From the NCBI GenBank assembly GCA_023953775.1, contig JAMLJD010000004.1:1-64000 (forward strand): a stretch of DNA of 64,000 nucleotides, given 5' to 3'. Origin of the DNA: Rhizobiaceae bacterium. Lineage in GTDB: Bacteria > Pseudomonadota > Alphaproteobacteria > Rhizobiales > Rhizobiaceae. Positions 37,836 through 48,117 of the stretch are shown here, in pieces. Position numbers and translations under genes: made by a program. Position 1 is the stretch's first letter; every line of letters begins with the position of its first letter. Below the pieces are notes generated by a model, which did not search any database, had not been told where the DNA came from, and was given only the letters and a program-made list of their open reading frames with translations.

Positions 37836-38483
37836 CTATTTGCTCACGGTCTCGTCCAGCGAATGGCGCATGATCAGCGGCATCTGCGTCATCGTGAATG
37901 CGAGCGTGATGGGCATGATGCCCCAGACCTTGAACGCAACCCATGCGTCGGTGGAGAAGTTGCGCCAGACGATCTCGTTGACGATGGCCAGGAACAGAAA
38001 GAACAGGCCCCACCGCAACGTCAGCTTGCGCCATCCTTCGGCGTCTAGCCTGAAGGCGGACTCGAAGACATAGCCGAGGAGCGATTTGCCGAAAGCAAGT
38101 CCGCCGAGAAGCACGACGCCGAACAGCGTGTTGACGATGGTCGGCTTCATCTTGATGAAAATGTCGTCCTGGAGCCACAGGGTAAGTGCGCCGAAGACAA
38201 AGACGACGACGCCTGAAACCAGCGGCATGATCGGCAGCGAGCGGACGAGCAGCCACGATACCGACAGGGCGACGGCGGTGGCGATCATGAAGAGCCCGGT
38301 GGCGAGGAAGATCGGGTCGCCGAAGGCTTCAAGAACCGGGAACGTGGTCGTCAGCCACTCGCCCCGCGCATTGGCGAAGAAGAAGACGATGAGAGGGCCG
38401 ATCTCCAGCGCCAGCTTGAGCAGCGGATTGACCTGCTTCTTCGCGCTGTCCGTCGGATCGCGTTCGATTACATGCTTGTCCAT
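37836..38483 (-). CDS. yciB: Septation protein A (YciB/IspZ family)
   Basis: A 215-residue inner-membrane protein with about six segments, involved in cell-envelope synthesis at division in E. coli. The family motifs are present: [17 protein letters not shown] near the start, [17 protein letters not shown] in the middle, and the C-terminal [12 protein letters not shown] and [14 protein letters not shown]. Its ATG overlaps the ftsY stop (TGATG-type junction), so it is the last gene of dapF-mtaB-ftsY-yciB. Confidence 0.94.
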   Translation of the reverse strand: MDKHVIERDPTDSAKKQVNPLLKLALEIGPLIVFFFANARGEWLTTTFPVLEAFGDPIFLATGLFMIATAVALSVSWLLVRSLPIMPLVSGVVVFVFGALTLWLQDDIFIKMKPTIVNTLFGVVLLGGLAFGKSLLGYVFESAFRLDAEGWRKLTLRWGLFFLFLAIVNEIVWRNFSTDAWVAFKVWGIMPITLAFTMTQMPLIMRHSLDETVSK

Positions 38484-40159
38484 CAGGCAACTCCGGCGAT
38501 CGCGCGGGCGAAATCGCTTGCCGAAAACGGTTCGAGGTCGTCGACCTGTTCGCCGACGCCGATGAAGTAGACCGGCAATTTATGCTTCGCGGCGATCGAA
38601 ACAAGGATGCCGCCGCGCGCCGTGCCATCGAGCTTGGTCATCACCAGGCCGTTGACGCCGGCGACGTTTCGGAAAATCTCGACCTGGTTGAGCGCGTTCT
38701 GGCCGGTGGTGGCATCGACCGTCTGAAGCACCGTATGCGGCGCCTCGGGGTCGTGCTTGCCCAGCACGCGGACGATCTTCTCGAGCTCGGCCATCAGTTC
38801 CGCCTTGTTCTGCAGGCGGCCCGCCGTATCGATGATCAGCACGTCGGAGCCGGCCTCCTTCGCATTTTCGAAGGCATCCCAGGCGAGCCCGGCCGCGTCG
38901 GCGCCGAGTTTCGACGACACGACCGGCGAACCGGTGCGCTCGCCCCAGATCTTGAGTTGTTCGATCGCTGCAGCGCGGAAGGTATCGCCGGCCGCGAGCA
39001 TGACCGACAGGCCGCCTTCGGCAAGCTTGGCCGCTAGCTTGCCGATGGTCGTCGTCTTGCCGGTGCCGTTGACGCCGACGACGAGGATCACGTGCGGCTT
39101 GTGCGACAGGTCGAGCTCGAGCGGCAGCGCGACGGGTGTCAGGACCTTCTCGACCTCGCTCGCCATCACGCCGCGCACTTCCTCTTCCGACACTTCCTTG
39201 CCGAAGCGTCCGGATGACAGGGTGTCGGCGATCCGCATCGCTGTCTCGACGCCGAGGTCGGCGCGGATCAGCACGTCTTCGAGGTCCTGAAGCGTGTCCT
39301 CGTCGAGCCGGCGCTTGGTGAAGACCCCGGAAATATTGTCGCGCAGCTCACGGGACGACCGCGAGAGCCCGTCGCGCAGGCGCTGGAACCAGGGCTTTCT
39401 GGGCTCTGCCGCCGGGGCCGGCTCCGGGACGGCGGCCTTGGGCTCGACCCTCCTCGCGACGGTCACCTTGCCGGCGGGAGCCTGCTCGACGTGTTCTTTA
39501 GCCGGTGGAGCCGGGGATACCGGACGCTCCGACGGAATGCTCGAAGGCTCCTCGCCGCGGGCCGGCGCCGGAGGCGGTTCTTCCGTCGGTTTGGCGGAGG
39601 GCTCGGGCGTCGCAGGCTCCGGATGCGCCCCCGGGTCTTCGTCCGCGTTTTTCCTGCCGTCGGTCGGTTCCTTTGCCAAAGGCTCTGCACCGGCGGTATC
39701 GCGCGGCTTTTCCGGCTCGGGCTTCGATGGCTCGTCGGGATCCTGCCGGTCGGTCTCCGGCTCGTCCGGTATGATGTCTTCCTCGACAGGGCCGGCTGGA
39801 ACGGCCTCAGGCTCCGGTGATGCTTCTTCGGGAGGATCGTCCGGTGTGACGTCTGGCACTTTTGCTGCGGACGTCTCGCGTGTCTCGGGATGCGGGATGG
39901 CGGACGACCGTGAGTGCGGGTCGTCGTCCGTCCGTTCTGCCTGTACTTCCTCGTGTCGGTCCGCGAGTGTGGGACCATCGTGCTCGGATGACGCATTTTC
40001 TTCCGCAGGGGGCGGACTGACCGGCGGGGACACCTCTGCGGCACGCGGCGCCGTCTCCTCGGCGGGCGCGAGCGGGGTTTCCGCAGGCGCCTCGTCGCCG
40101 ACTTCCTCGACCTTCTTGCGGCCGAAGGAGAAGACCTTCTTGATGAAACCGAATGCCAT
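38483..40159 (-). CDS. ftsY: Signal recognition particle receptor FtsY
   Basis: Membrane-associated SRP receptor GTPase. The 558-residue protein has a short basic-hydrophobic start ([16 protein letters not shown]), then about 230 residues of acidic, Pro/Glu/Ala-rich low-complexity sequence (the A domain), and the NG domain from about residue 250. The G domain shows [28 protein letters not shown] and [12 protein letters not shown]. The start at 40159 is preferred over an in-frame one upstream because of the amphipathic membrane-targeting start. Confidence 0.97.
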   Translation of the reverse strand: MAFGFIKKVFSFGRKKVEEVGDEAPAETPLAPAEETAPRAAEVSPPVSPPPAEENASSEHDGPTLADRHEEVQAERTDDDPHSRSSAIPHPETRETSAAKVPDVTPDDPPEEASPEPEAVPAGPVEEDIIPDEPETDRQDPDEPSKPEPEKPRDTAGAEPLAKEPTDGRKNADEDPGAHPEPATPEPSAKPTEEPPPAPARGEEPSSIPSERPVSPAPPAKEHVEQAPAGKVTVARRVEPKAAVPEPAPAAEPRKPWFQRLRDGLSRSSRELRDNISGVFTKRRLDEDTLQDLEDVLIRADLGVETAMRIADTLSSGRFGKEVSEEEVRGVMASEVEKVLTPVALPLELDLSHKPHVILVVGVNGTGKTTTIGKLAAKLAEGGLSVMLAAGDTFRAAAIEQLKIWGERTGSPVVSSKLGADAAGLAWDAFENAKEAGSDVLIIDTAGRLQNKAELMAELEKIVRVLGKHDPEAPHTVLQTVDATTGQNALNQVEIFRNVAGVNGLVMTKLDGTARGGILVSIAAKHKLPVYFIGVGEQVDDLEPFSASDFARAIAGVA

Positions 40160-40166
40160 GCCGTGC

Positions 40167-41450
40167 CTATGCCGCCTCGGCTCGCATTGGGACGGCCAGC
40201 GCCCGCGCGCCGTCATGGCCGGTGATGATCGCCTCGAAAATCTGCCCCGGCGCGCCCGAATCGATTGCGGTCAGCGTGAAGTCCTCGGCCCGGCCGATAC
40301 CGTCACGCTCGATCAGGATCCTTTGGCGTGTTCCTGCCAGCCGTTCCAGATGGGCGGCATGCGCTGCTTCGCCCGTGGCCCGCAACCGCGCGGCGCGGCG
40401 CTTGACCACATCGCGTGCAACCGGCGGCATCCTTGCGGCCGGCGTTCCCTCGCGCGGCGAGAACGGGAAGACGTGAAGATGCGTCAGGCCGGCCTCCTCG
40501 ACGATGGCGAGCGAACTGGCGAACATCGCCTCCGTCTCGGTCGGGAAACCTGCGATGATGTCGGCCCCGAACACCATGTCCGGGCGGATACGGCGGATAT
40601 CGTCGCAGAAGCGGATCGTGTCGGCGCGCAGATGGCGCCGCTTCATCCGCTTGAGGATCATGTCGTCGCCTGATTGCAGGGAAAGATGAAGATGTGGCAT
40701 CAGGCGTGGTTCGCCGGCGATCGCCTGCATCAGGTCGTCGTCCACCTCGATTGAATCGATGGACGAAAGCCGCAGGCGCGGCAGCGCCGGAACCTGTGCC
40801 AGGATAGCGCCGACAAGACGACCGAGGCGGGGTGCACCCGGCAGGTCGGCGCCGTAGCTGGTGAGATCGACGCCCGTCAGCACGATCTCGGCGTAGCCGT
40901 TCTCGACCAGTCGGGCGACCTGTTCGACGACAGCGCCCATGGGCACCGAGCGCGAATTACCGCGGCCGTAGGGAATGATACAGAAGGTGCAGCGATGATC
41001 GCAGCCGTTCTGGACCTGCACAAATGCGCGCGCCCGGCCCTCGATCGCGTCGACCATGTGCGACGCGGTTTCCGTCACGCTCATGATGTCGTTGACGCGC
41101 ACCTTCTCGGTGTCGTTGACGCCGAAATCCGGCAATGCGCGATAGGAGTGCGCCTTCAGCTTTTCCTCGTTGCCGAGCACGAGGTCGACCTCCTCCATCG
41201 CGCTGAAGGTACCGGGTTCGGTCTGCGCGGCGCAGCCGGTGACGACGATGCGGGCGGCGGGATTGTCGCGCCGCGCCTTGCGGATCGCCTGACGCGCCTG
41301 GCGCACGGCTTCGCCGGTCACCGCACAGGTGTTGACGATGACCGCGCCGCCTTCGAGCCCCGCAAGTCCGGCGGTCTCGGCCTCGCGGCGCATTACCTCG
41401 GACTCATAGGTGTTGAGCCGGCAGCCGAAGGTGACGATGTCGATCGCCAT
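40167..41450 (-). CDS. mtaB: tRNA threonylcarbamoyladenosine methylthiotransferase MtaB
   Basis: A radical-SAM enzyme adding a methylthio group to t6A37 of tRNA. The 427-residue protein has the N-terminal UPF0004 cysteines C10 (TFGCRLN), C41 (NTCAVTG) and C72 (TGCAAQ). The radical-SAM motif is C149-x3-C153-x2-C156 (NGCDHRCTFCIIPYGRG). A C-terminal domain follows. Its ATG overlaps the dapF stop, and ftsY follows after 7 nt. Confidence 0.95.
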   Translation of the reverse strand: MAIDIVTFGCRLNTYESEVMRREAETAGLAGLEGGAVIVNTCAVTGEAVRQARQAIRKARRDNPAARIVVTGCAAQTEPGTFSAMEEVDLVLGNEEKLKAHSYRALPDFGVNDTEKVRVNDIMSVTETASHMVDAIEGRARAFVQVQNGCDHRCTFCIIPYGRGNSRSVPMGAVVEQVARLVENGYAEIVLTGVDLTSYGADLPGAPRLGRLVGAILAQVPALPRLRLSSIDSIEVDDDLMQAIAGEPRLMPHLHLSLQSGDDMILKRMKRRHLRADTIRFCDDIRRIRPDMVFGADIIAGFPTETEAMFASSLAIVEEAGLTHLHVFPFSPREGTPAARMPPVARDVVKRRAARLRATGEAAHAAHLERLAGTRQRILIERDGIGRAEDFTLTAIDSGAPGQIFEAIITGHDGARALAVPMRAEAA

Positions 41451-42331
41451 CAGGCGGCGCCTTCGACGTCGCGCGCCCAGATACCGGTCTGGGGGTCGAA
41501 GGTTCCGGAAAACTCCCACTCGGCAGGACCGGTCATGATGACATGGTCGTCGTCGCGCCATTCGATCAGAAGCGGGCCGCCGGGAACGGTGACCGTGACG
41601 ACGCGATCGGTGCGGCGGGTGCGAGCGCCGCTGACTGCCGCGGCGCAGGCTGCCGAGCCGCATGCGCGGGTGAGACCGGCGCCGCGCTCCCAGGTGCGGA
41701 TCGTCATCGAATCGCGCCCGGTCACCTGGGCGATGGTGATGTTGGCGCGCTCGGGAAAGATCGGGTGGTTTTCGAGCAGCGGACCGAAGCGCTCGAGCTC
41801 GTAGGTCCATACGTCACCGTCGACCCAGAACACGACATGGGGATTGCCCATCGAAACAGCGGACGGCGAATGCAGCACCGGCGCGTCGATCGGCCCGATC
41901 TGCAATTCGATCATGCGGGTATCGCGAAACTCCTCGGCGAGCGGAATCTCCTGCCAGGCAAAGCGTGGCGTGCCCATGTCGACGGAGATCAGTCCGTCCT
42001 CGTGTTCCTCGGCGTTGAGAATGCCTGCAACCGTTTCGAAGGTGAAACGCTTGTGGCCGGTCTCGGCGGACAGCGCCTGGACGACGCAGCGGGTGCCGTT
42101 GCCGCAGGCCTGCGCCATCGAGCCGTCGGAATTCAGGATCTCGATGAAGTTCGCCGTGCCGGGCGTGCGCGCGTCGTGGATCGCCATGATCTGGTCGAAC
42201 CGGGTCGCCGGGTCGGCGTTGAGGGCGATCGCGGCGGCCGGCGACACGCGATCTGCACGACCGCGCATGTCGGCAACGATGATCTCGTTGCCGAGGCCGT
42301 TCATCTTCGCGAATTGCGCCTGTTCCGCCAT
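41450..42331 (-). CDS. dapF: Diaminopimelate epimerase
   Basis: Interconverts LL- and meso-diaminopimelate for lysine and peptidoglycan. From the ATG at 42331 it has 293 residues, the usual length. The two catalytic cysteines are C76 ([11 protein letters not shown]) and C224 ([10 protein letters not shown]). Motifs [11 protein letters not shown] and [11 protein letters not shown] are also present. First gene of the dapF-mtaB-ftsY-yciB operon. In-frame sequence further upstream is not DapF-like. Confidence 0.96.
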   Translation of the reverse strand: MAEQAQFAKMNGLGNEIIVADMRGRADRVSPAAAIALNADPATRFDQIMAIHDARTPGTANFIEILNSDGSMAQACGNGTRCVVQALSAETGHKRFTFETVAGILNAEEHEDGLISVDMGTPRFAWQEIPLAEEFRDTRMIELQIGPIDAPVLHSPSAVSMGNPHVVFWVDGDVWTYELERFGPLLENHPIFPERANITIAQVTGRDSMTIRTWERGAGLTRACGSAACAAAVSGARTRRTDRVVTVTVPGGPLLIEWRDDDHVIMTGPAEWEFSGTFDPQTGIWARDVEGAA

Positions 42332-42413
42332 GATTTGCCGATGCTCGCGGGTTCCGCGGCCTATATGGCGGATCGGGCGGCGAATTACCAGAGTTGCGCG
42401 GCGGGCCAGAGAT

Positions 42414-43488
42414 TCAGGACACCGGCACGTCCCAGACTTCACCCGGTTGCATCGGCCGAAAGCGCTCGGCAGCGACGCCATGGTCGCCAAGAGCGGTCCG
42501 CAGCTTCTCGCGCGGTTCCTCGATCGCCTCGTTGGTGAGCTGGAAGGTGCCCCAGTGGTGCCCCACGGCATATGCCGCCCGCGCAAGCTTCATCCCCTGC
42601 ACGGCCTCGTCCGGGTTCTGGTGCTGCGGCTTCATGAACCATCGCGGCTCGTAGGCGCCGATCGGCAGGATCGCCAGCCGGAACGCGCCATGCCGGTTTG
42701 CCGCGTCGCGATAGTTGATGCCGTCGTGAAAGCCTGTGTCGCCGACGTGGTAGATGTTCCCGGCCGACGTCTCGACGACGAACCCCGACCACAGGGCCAT
42801 CCGCCGGTCGCCAAAGCCGCGCGCCGACCAGTGGTGGACGGGTTCCAGGTGGATGCGCGCGCCGCCATGCTCGACAGTTTCGCCCCAGTCCCGTTCCTCG
42901 ACACGCAGTCGTGACACCGACGACGCCACGATCGCGCGGTTGCCGACTGGCGTCACCACCAACGGGTCGTGGCGGTCGCGAGGCGACGCAGGGTGGCCAT
43001 GTCCATGTGGTCGTAGTGATTGTGGCTGAGCAGAACCACGTCGATGGGCGGGAGGTCGCCAAAGGCGATCCCGGGATTGTTCACGCGCTGCGGACCCAGA
43101 AACCTGAACGGGGAGCAGCGGTCGGACCAGACCGGGTCGGTGAGGATGTTCAGCCCCGCGACCTGGAGAAGCATGGTCGCATGGCCGACCATGGTGACGC
43201 GCATCTGGTCGCCGGTGACGCGCGGAACCGGTTTCGCGGGATTGTGGGGCTCGGCCACGAAGCCGGCCATGTGGAACGGTCACCGCTGAACTGCCACTTC
43301 AGCAGGTCGCGAAAGCTGCCCGGCGGCTTGCCGCCGGGGTTGAAGAAGAGCCGACCGTCGAAATGATCGCTTTCTGGACCTTCATAATACCGGTTCCCGG
43401 ACCTCTTGGCGGATGCGGGGACGCTGCCTCCCGTCGCGGCCACCACACCGCCCATGCCAAGCCATTGAAGAAGCGTGCGTCGTTTCAT
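42414..43488 (-). pseudogene. Metallo-beta-lactamase-fold hydrolase (NAPE-PLD/UlaG-like), frameshifted
   Basis: Three consecutive frames together encode one recognisable protein. Segment 1 has a twin-arginine-like start (MKRRTLLQWLGMGG) and the family N-terminus. Segment 2 has VTMVGHATMLLQVAGLNILT and the metal motif SHNHYDHMD. Segment 3 has VHHWSARGFGDRRMALWSGF, HVGDTGFHDG and [13 protein letters not shown]. Frames break at about 43262-43267 and about 42976-42982, each consistent with one missing base. The encoded family resembles N-acyl-phosphatidylethanolamine phospholipase D. Either a real pseudogene or assembly errors. Confidence 0.75.
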
Positions 43489-43667
43489 CGGCGCAGTATC
43501 CGTTTCGCGCCAGCGACATGCAAGGTGAAGGGATGGTCGATCGTGCCGCCATATTACGGCCGGAAACGCTATTTTAACCGTAATTGGGTGGAATCGTCCC
43601 CAACATCGCCATAGTTTTGTTCACTCAAGGGGCCTCGGATCACCTCAAGCATCCGGCGGAGCAGGGC

Positions 43668-44207
43668 ATGATATCCAAATCGACCGGCATTGTTGCCGTC
43701 ACACTGATCGCCATGGCCATGGCAGGGTGCACCAGCGCCCGTTTTGGCGGATACCAGACGGCGAGGGCACCCGAGCCTCTGACCGCGGCTCCAACGAGCC
43801 CGGTGACGAACGATCCGCTTCCTCCGCCGTCGGAGCCGAGTACCTCCGATCCGACCCAGTTTCCCGACGCGCCCGACACAGGCGACGTCAGCACCTCGGA
43901 CCCGACCCAGGTTTCTGCAAATGCCCCCGATGTCACCGTCGGCAGCGTGGCCGGCGTGTGGAACGCATCGGTGTCGGGGCAGGGCTGCCGGATCGCGACG
44001 CCGCAGACCAAGTACGGCCAGGGCTTCCGTGCAGGACCTCTGCGCTGTCCGACACCGCTGGACGGCGTGAAGTCGTGGAATGTCGAGGGCAAGCAGCTGG
44101 CGCTATACGACGAGAACGGCCAGGTGCTCGCCCGGCTCTACTCGTCCGGCGCGGAACGCTTCGACGGCCAGACGTCGAGTGGCCAGCCGGTGTCGCTCAC
44201 CCGTTGA
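43668..44207 (+). CDS. omp19: Omp19-like outer-membrane lipoprotein with protease-inhibitor (Inh) domain
   Basis: A 179-residue lipoprotein. Signal peptide with lipobox AMAGC (lipidated Cys near residue 20), then a Pro/Ser/Thr-rich linker containing SDPTQ repeats. The C-terminal domain is AprI/Inh-type: VAGVWNASVSGQGCRIATPQ, then YGQGFRAGPLRCP and SSGAERFDGQT. From memory this domain matches Brucella Omp19 closely; there it inhibits host proteases. Two cysteines should form the inhibitor's disulfide. It lies 30 nt before zapE on the same strand. Confidence 0.88.
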   Translation: MISKSTGIVAVTLIAMAMAGCTSARFGGYQTARAPEPLTAAPTSPVTNDPLPPPSEPSTSDPTQFPDAPDTGDVSTSDPTQVSANAPDVTVGSVAGVWNASVSGQGCRIATPQTKYGQGFRAGPLRCPTPLDGVKSWNVEGKQLALYDENGQVLARLYSSGAERFDGQTSSGQPVSLTR

Positions 44208-44237
44208 TCGGGGATCATCTCATATCCCGGTAGCATC

Positions 44238-45419
44238 ATGTCGCTGCGCGACGGCCTCGTTACGCATCCTTCCGTCGTGCAGCGCCTCGACCATATGGTC
44301 GAGGGTGGTTCGATAACCGCCGACCCGCTGCAGCGCAGGATCGCTTCCGCGCTCGATCATCTCATCGGCGAGATTGCATCGAAGCGGCTGGAATCGAAGT
44401 CCAGCGCGCTCGGATGGCTGTTCGCCAAACGCGGGCGCTCGCGGGAGGCGGTCAAGGGGCTCTACATTCACGGCGGGGTCGGCCGCGGCAAGACCATGCT
44501 GATGGACATGTTCCACGAGCTGGTGCCGGTGACGCGCAAGCGCCGCGCGCATTTCAACGACTTCATGGCAGATACGCACGATCGGATTGGACGCCATCGG
44601 GAGGCGCTGAAACGCGGAGAGACGCGTGAAAGCGATCCGATTCCGGCGGTCGCACGCGCCATCGCCGGTGAAAGCTGGGTGCTGTGTTTCGACGAGTTCA
44701 GCGTCACCGACATCGCCGACGCGATGATCCTGTCGCGGCTGTTTTCCGCCCTGTTCGCGGAGGGCGTGGTCCTCGTGGCAACGTCGAACGTGGCGCCGGA
44801 TGATCTTTACCGCGACGGGCTCAATCGCGGTCTGTTCCTGCCCTTCGTCGACGTGTTGAAGTCCAACACGCGGATCATGCCGCTCGAAACGGAGGCAGAT
44901 TACCGTCAGGAGAAGCTTCAGCGGCTACCGGTCTACATACATCCGCTCGGAGATGACGCGGACCGGGCCATGGACGAAGCGTGGGCCGCGATGGCCAACG
45001 GGCATGCGGAAAAGCCGGCGACCGTGAAGGTGAAAGGACGCGAATTGACGATTGCGCGTTCAGCCGGCCGTGCGGCGCGGTTTTCTTTCGAGGATCTCTG
45101 CGCACGGCCGCTTGCGGCACGCGACTATCTGGCACTCGCCGCGCGTTACGACATGATGGTGATCGAGCACGTTCCCGTGATGGGCCAGGAGAAGCGCAAC
45201 GAGGCCAAGCGCTTCATCCTGCTTGTCGATACGCTCTACGATCAGGGCGTTCGCGTCGCGCTCAGCGCACAGGCGTCTCCGGACGAGCTCTATCAGGGGC
45301 GAACCGGTGCGGAAGTGTTCGAGTTCGAGCGGACCGCGTCGAGGCTGGTCGAAATGCAGAGCAGCGACTGGCTTGACGGCTGGTCGAAACGGCAGTCCGG
45401 CAAGGCGAAGACGACCTAG
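44238..45419 (+). CDS. zapE: Cell division protein ZapE (AFG1-family ATPase)
   Basis: A 393-residue AFG1-type ATPase associated with the Z-ring in E. coli. Walker A GGVGRGKT at 79-86, Walker [17 protein letters not shown], and the conserved [13 protein letters not shown] and [13 protein letters not shown]. It ends in a CTAG that is also the stop of the facing ppa gene: the palindrome supplies TAG on both strands. Confidence 0.94.
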   Translation: MSLRDGLVTHPSVVQRLDHMVEGGSITADPLQRRIASALDHLIGEIASKRLESKSSALGWLFAKRGRSREAVKGLYIHGGVGRGKTMLMDMFHELVPVTRKRRAHFNDFMADTHDRIGRHREALKRGETRESDPIPAVARAIAGESWVLCFDEFSVTDIADAMILSRLFSALFAEGVVLVATSNVAPDDLYRDGLNRGLFLPFVDVLKSNTRIMPLETEADYRQEKLQRLPVYIHPLGDDADRAMDEAWAAMANGHAEKPATVKVKGRELTIARSAGRAARFSFEDLCARPLAARDYLALAARYDMMVIEHVPVMGQEKRNEAKRFILLVDTLYDQGVRVALSAQASPDELYQGRTGAEVFEFERTASRLVEMQSSDWLDGWSKRQSGKAKTT

Positions 45420-45943
45420 GCTGCGGCCCGTTCGATTGCCTCGGCGATCATCTTGCGCGCCGCGTCGGCATCCTGCCAGTCGCCGATCTTGACCCACTTG
45501 CCGGGTTCGAGATCCTTGTAGTGCTCGAAGAAATGCCGGACCTGCTGGCGCGTGATCTCGGGTAGATCCGTGAAATTGCGTACATCCTCGTAGCGCCTCG
45601 TCAGATGGGGCGAGGGCACGGCGATGATCTTCTCGTCCTGTCCGGCATTGTCCTCCATGATCAGGACGCCGATCGGCCGGACATTGATCACGCATCCGGG
45701 CACCAGCGGCCGGGTGTTGCAGACCAGCACGTCGATCGGGTCGCCGTCGTCCGACAGCGTGTGCGGTACGAAGCCGTAATTCCCCGGATAGGTCATCGGC
45801 GTGTAGAGGAACCGGTCGACGACGAGCGTGCCGGCTTCCTTGTCCATCTCATATTTGATCGGCTGGCCGCCGACGGGCACCTCGACGATGACGTTGACGT
45901 CGTCGGGCGGTGATTTCCCGATCGCGATGGCGTCTATGCGCAT
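45416..45943 (-). CDS. ppa: Inorganic pyrophosphatase, family I
   Basis: Hydrolyses pyrophosphate released by biosynthesis. The 175-residue protein begins [18 protein letters not shown] (ATG 45943) and has the metal-binding core [11 protein letters not shown], with upstream [20 protein letters not shown] and [16 protein letters not shown]. The upstream in-frame extension is not family-like. Convergent with zapE, sharing a CTAG. Confidence 0.96.
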   Translation of the reverse strand: MRIDAIAIGKSPPDDVNVIVEVPVGGQPIKYEMDKEAGTLVVDRFLYTPMTYPGNYGFVPHTLSDDGDPIDVLVCNTRPLVPGCVINVRPIGVLIMEDNAGQDEKIIAVPSPHLTRRYEDVRNFTDLPEITRQQVRHFFEHYKDLEPGKWVKIGDWQDADAARKMIAEAIERAAA

Positions 45944-46045
45944 GACGATGATCCTGTCTCGAAAGCATGCCCCGGCACTCGCGTAGCCGCTCACGTCGAT
46001 CATGGCAATGCGACGAATGGATCACGCGGGATACGGAAGTGGTGT

Positions 46046-46552
46046 TCAGTCCCAGACGAAGGCGATCTTGCGCAGCGCCTTGCTGTCGAACACTTCGACG
46101 CCTTCGGCGACGTCGCGGCCGCCTGCCCCGTGATAGAAGCCCAGGGCGCCGCCATTGTCCTCCAGCGCCCATACGACGAGGCCGGACAGGCCGTGCGCGG
46201 CAAGCCGCTTCCGGGCCTCAGCAAACAACCGTGTTCCCAGTCCGATGCCCTGGAATTCAGGCTTTAGGTAGAGCTCGTAGATCTCGCCCTGCTGCGGCAG
46301 GTCGCGGGAGCGGTTCCGGCCGAGCGTGGCATAGCCCACGACCTCGCCGCCGATCTCGGCGACAATGACGTTGGCTGCGCGCCGTATCGCGTTGCCCCAC
46401 CAGCGCGCTCCGCGCCGGCCGACCATGGCGTTGAGCGAGCGATGAGGGATGATGCCGGAATAGGCACCGCGCCAGGCCTCGTGATGGACCAGCGCGATGG
46501 CATCGGCGTCATCCGGCGCCGCCTTGCGGATATCGATGCTCAACGTCTTCAT
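46046..46552 (-). CDS. GNAT acetyltransferase
   Basis: A 168-residue single-domain GNAT protein. Acetyl-CoA binding motif QGIGLGTRLFAEARKRLA, preceded by IYELYLKPEF, and C-terminal VVWALEDNGGALGFYHGAGG, as in RimI/YjaB-like proteins. Substrate unknown. It is 102 nt upstream of ppa on the same strand. Confidence 0.87.
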   Translation of the reverse strand: MKTLSIDIRKAAPDDADAIALVHHEAWRGAYSGIIPHRSLNAMVGRRGARWWGNAIRRAANVIVAEIGGEVVGYATLGRNRSRDLPQQGEIYELYLKPEFQGIGLGTRLFAEARKRLAAHGLSGLVVWALEDNGGALGFYHGAGGRDVAEGVEVFDSKALRKIAFVWD

Positions 46553-46627
46553 GGTTCGTTAACCATAACGCTGCTTCGCCGAAACGCGCAAGCCGGTTGG
46601 AAGGCCGCCTATCGCCGTTTGCCGGGC

Positions 46628-47257
46628 TCAGATCTCCGCGACGTGATCGTCGAGCTCGTTCTCGTTCAGCGAATCCGGTGGAAACTCCGCCGCCAACAGC
46701 ATTCCAACCGCCTCGATTGTCCTTTCGAGGCCGTTTGCAAGACGCCCGGCCGCCGCTTCGTCGATCAGAACCGCAACCATCTCGTTCCACCTTTCCTGTG
46801 GAACACGATCGTTGATGCCTGCGTCGGCCACGATCTCGGCATAGCGCTCGGCCAGCGACACGAAGATCAGGACGCCCGTGCGGCGCGTCGTTCGGTGGAT
46901 GTTGCGTGACAGGAACTGGCTCGTCGCCATCATATGCGCGCGACGGTAGCGCAGTGCGCGCGGCACGAACCGGATGCGCAGACCCGGCGCGAACCAGAGC
47001 ACTGCGACGATGCCTGCCAGCGCGGCCAGCTGCACGGCAACGAAAAGGGATGGTCGCAGGACGATCCAGTACCATTCGAGCATGGCCGCGACGCCGAGAC
47101 TGACGACGAGCATGATCGCGGTGACGACGAAGGCCGACGGCAGCAGGTAGCTGTCGCTGCGCCGCGCGACGACGCAGTAGACCTCGCCCGATGTGCGCCT
47201 TTCGGCAGCGGCGATCGCCCCGGACAGGGTTTCGTGTTCGGCGGCTGTCAGGATCAT
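46628..47257 (-). CDS. TPM-domain membrane protein
   Basis: A 209-residue protein. N-terminal LTAAEHETLSGAIAAAERRT and SGEVYCVVARRSDSY mark the start of a TPM (TLP18.3/Psb32/MOLO-1) domain, then two membrane helices, and a C-terminal TPM-like part with GVLIFVSLAERYAEIVADAG. AGGAGAG precedes the ATG. It is the third gene of a lemA-ygcG-TPM operon, 13 nt after the ygcG-like gene. Function unknown; the pair usually occurs together. Confidence 0.85.
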   Translation of the reverse strand: MILTAAEHETLSGAIAAAERRTSGEVYCVVARRSDSYLLPSAFVVTAIMLVVSLGVAAMLEWYWIVLRPSLFVAVQLAALAGIVAVLWFAPGLRIRFVPRALRYRRAHMMATSQFLSRNIHRTTRRTGVLIFVSLAERYAEIVADAGINDRVPQERWNEMVAVLIDEAAAGRLANGLERTIEAVGMLLAAEFPPDSLNENELDDHVAEI

Positions 47258-47270
47258 GTGCGCATCTCTC

Positions 47271-48095
47271 CTACCATCCCCCCGACGCGCCGCCGCCGCC
47301 GGACGATCCGCCGCCGCCCGAAAAACCGCCTCCCCCGCCCGACGACCAGCCGGAACTGCCGCCGGACGACCAGCCCGAACCGGATCGGCGGGACGATGAC
47401 GAGCCGCTTGAGTAGCTGACCTCGACACCGAGCCATTTGTAGCGGCCCGGGCCGAGCTTGCGCCCGAAGACCGGCGCCAGGAACGCAAACGCGAAGCTGC
47501 CGAAGAACAGGCAGCACCAGACGAAGATGAAGAGGAAGACGAGCGGTGGAACACCGTCGTCGGCTTCCTGATTGCGCCTGGCGCGTGCCTCCAGCTCTTC
47601 GGCATTTCCCTCGAGAACGAGAATGATGTCGTCCACTGCCCTGCTTATGCCGCCCGAAAAGTCACCGGCCCGAAAGGCGGGAACCATCGTGTTCTCGATG
47701 ATCAGCTTCGCGTGGAGATCGGTCAGCGTGCCTTCGAGACCGTAACCCACTTCGATCCGCATCTTTCGGTCGTCGCGCGCGACGAGCAGCAGAATGCCGT
47801 TGTCTTCGCCGGCCTGGCCAAGTCCCCAGGCCCTGAACAGCCGGTTGGCATAGGGTTCGATCGCCTCACCGCCGAGACCGGGGATCGTCGCGACGACGAT
47901 CTGGTCGGACGACTTCTCCTCGAAAGCGGCGAGGCGTGCCGTCAGCGCGGTTTCCGTGGCGGCGTCGATGAGACCGGCATTGTCGACGACGCGTCCAGTG
48001 AGAGCTGGAAGCTGCTGGGCGAGAGCCGCGGCGATGCCAAGCAGCGCGAACGCCAGCACGGACAGCACCGTCGATCGGGTTCGCGCCATGCGCAT
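47271..48095 (-). CDS. YgcG-family TPM-domain protein
   Basis: A 274-residue protein: signal peptide (about residues 1-27), periplasmic TPM domain (LTGRVVDNAGLIDAAT, then GNGILLLVARDDRKMRIEVG-like and IIENTMVPAFRAGDFSGGI), a membrane helix and a C-terminal Gly/Ser-rich tail ending in repeated GGGG-S units. Such tails are typical of YgcG homologues. ATG 48095 is used, and 48089 is an alternative. Located between lemA and the second TPM gene. Confidence 0.88.
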   Translation of the reverse strand: MRMARTRSTVLSVLAFALLGIAAALAQQLPALTGRVVDNAGLIDAATETALTARLAAFEEKSSDQIVVATIPGLGGEAIEPYANRLFRAWGLGQAGEDNGILLLVARDDRKMRIEVGYGLEGTLTDLHAKLIIENTMVPAFRAGDFSGGISRAVDDIILVLEGNAEELEARARRNQEADDGVPPLVFLFIFVWCCLFFGSFAFAFLAPVFGRKLGPGRYKWLGVEVSYSSGSSSSRRSGSGWSSGGSSGWSSGGGGGFSGGGGSSGGGGASGGW

Positions 48096-48117
48096 CCGGC
48101 TCGTCCCCGGGCCTGCG

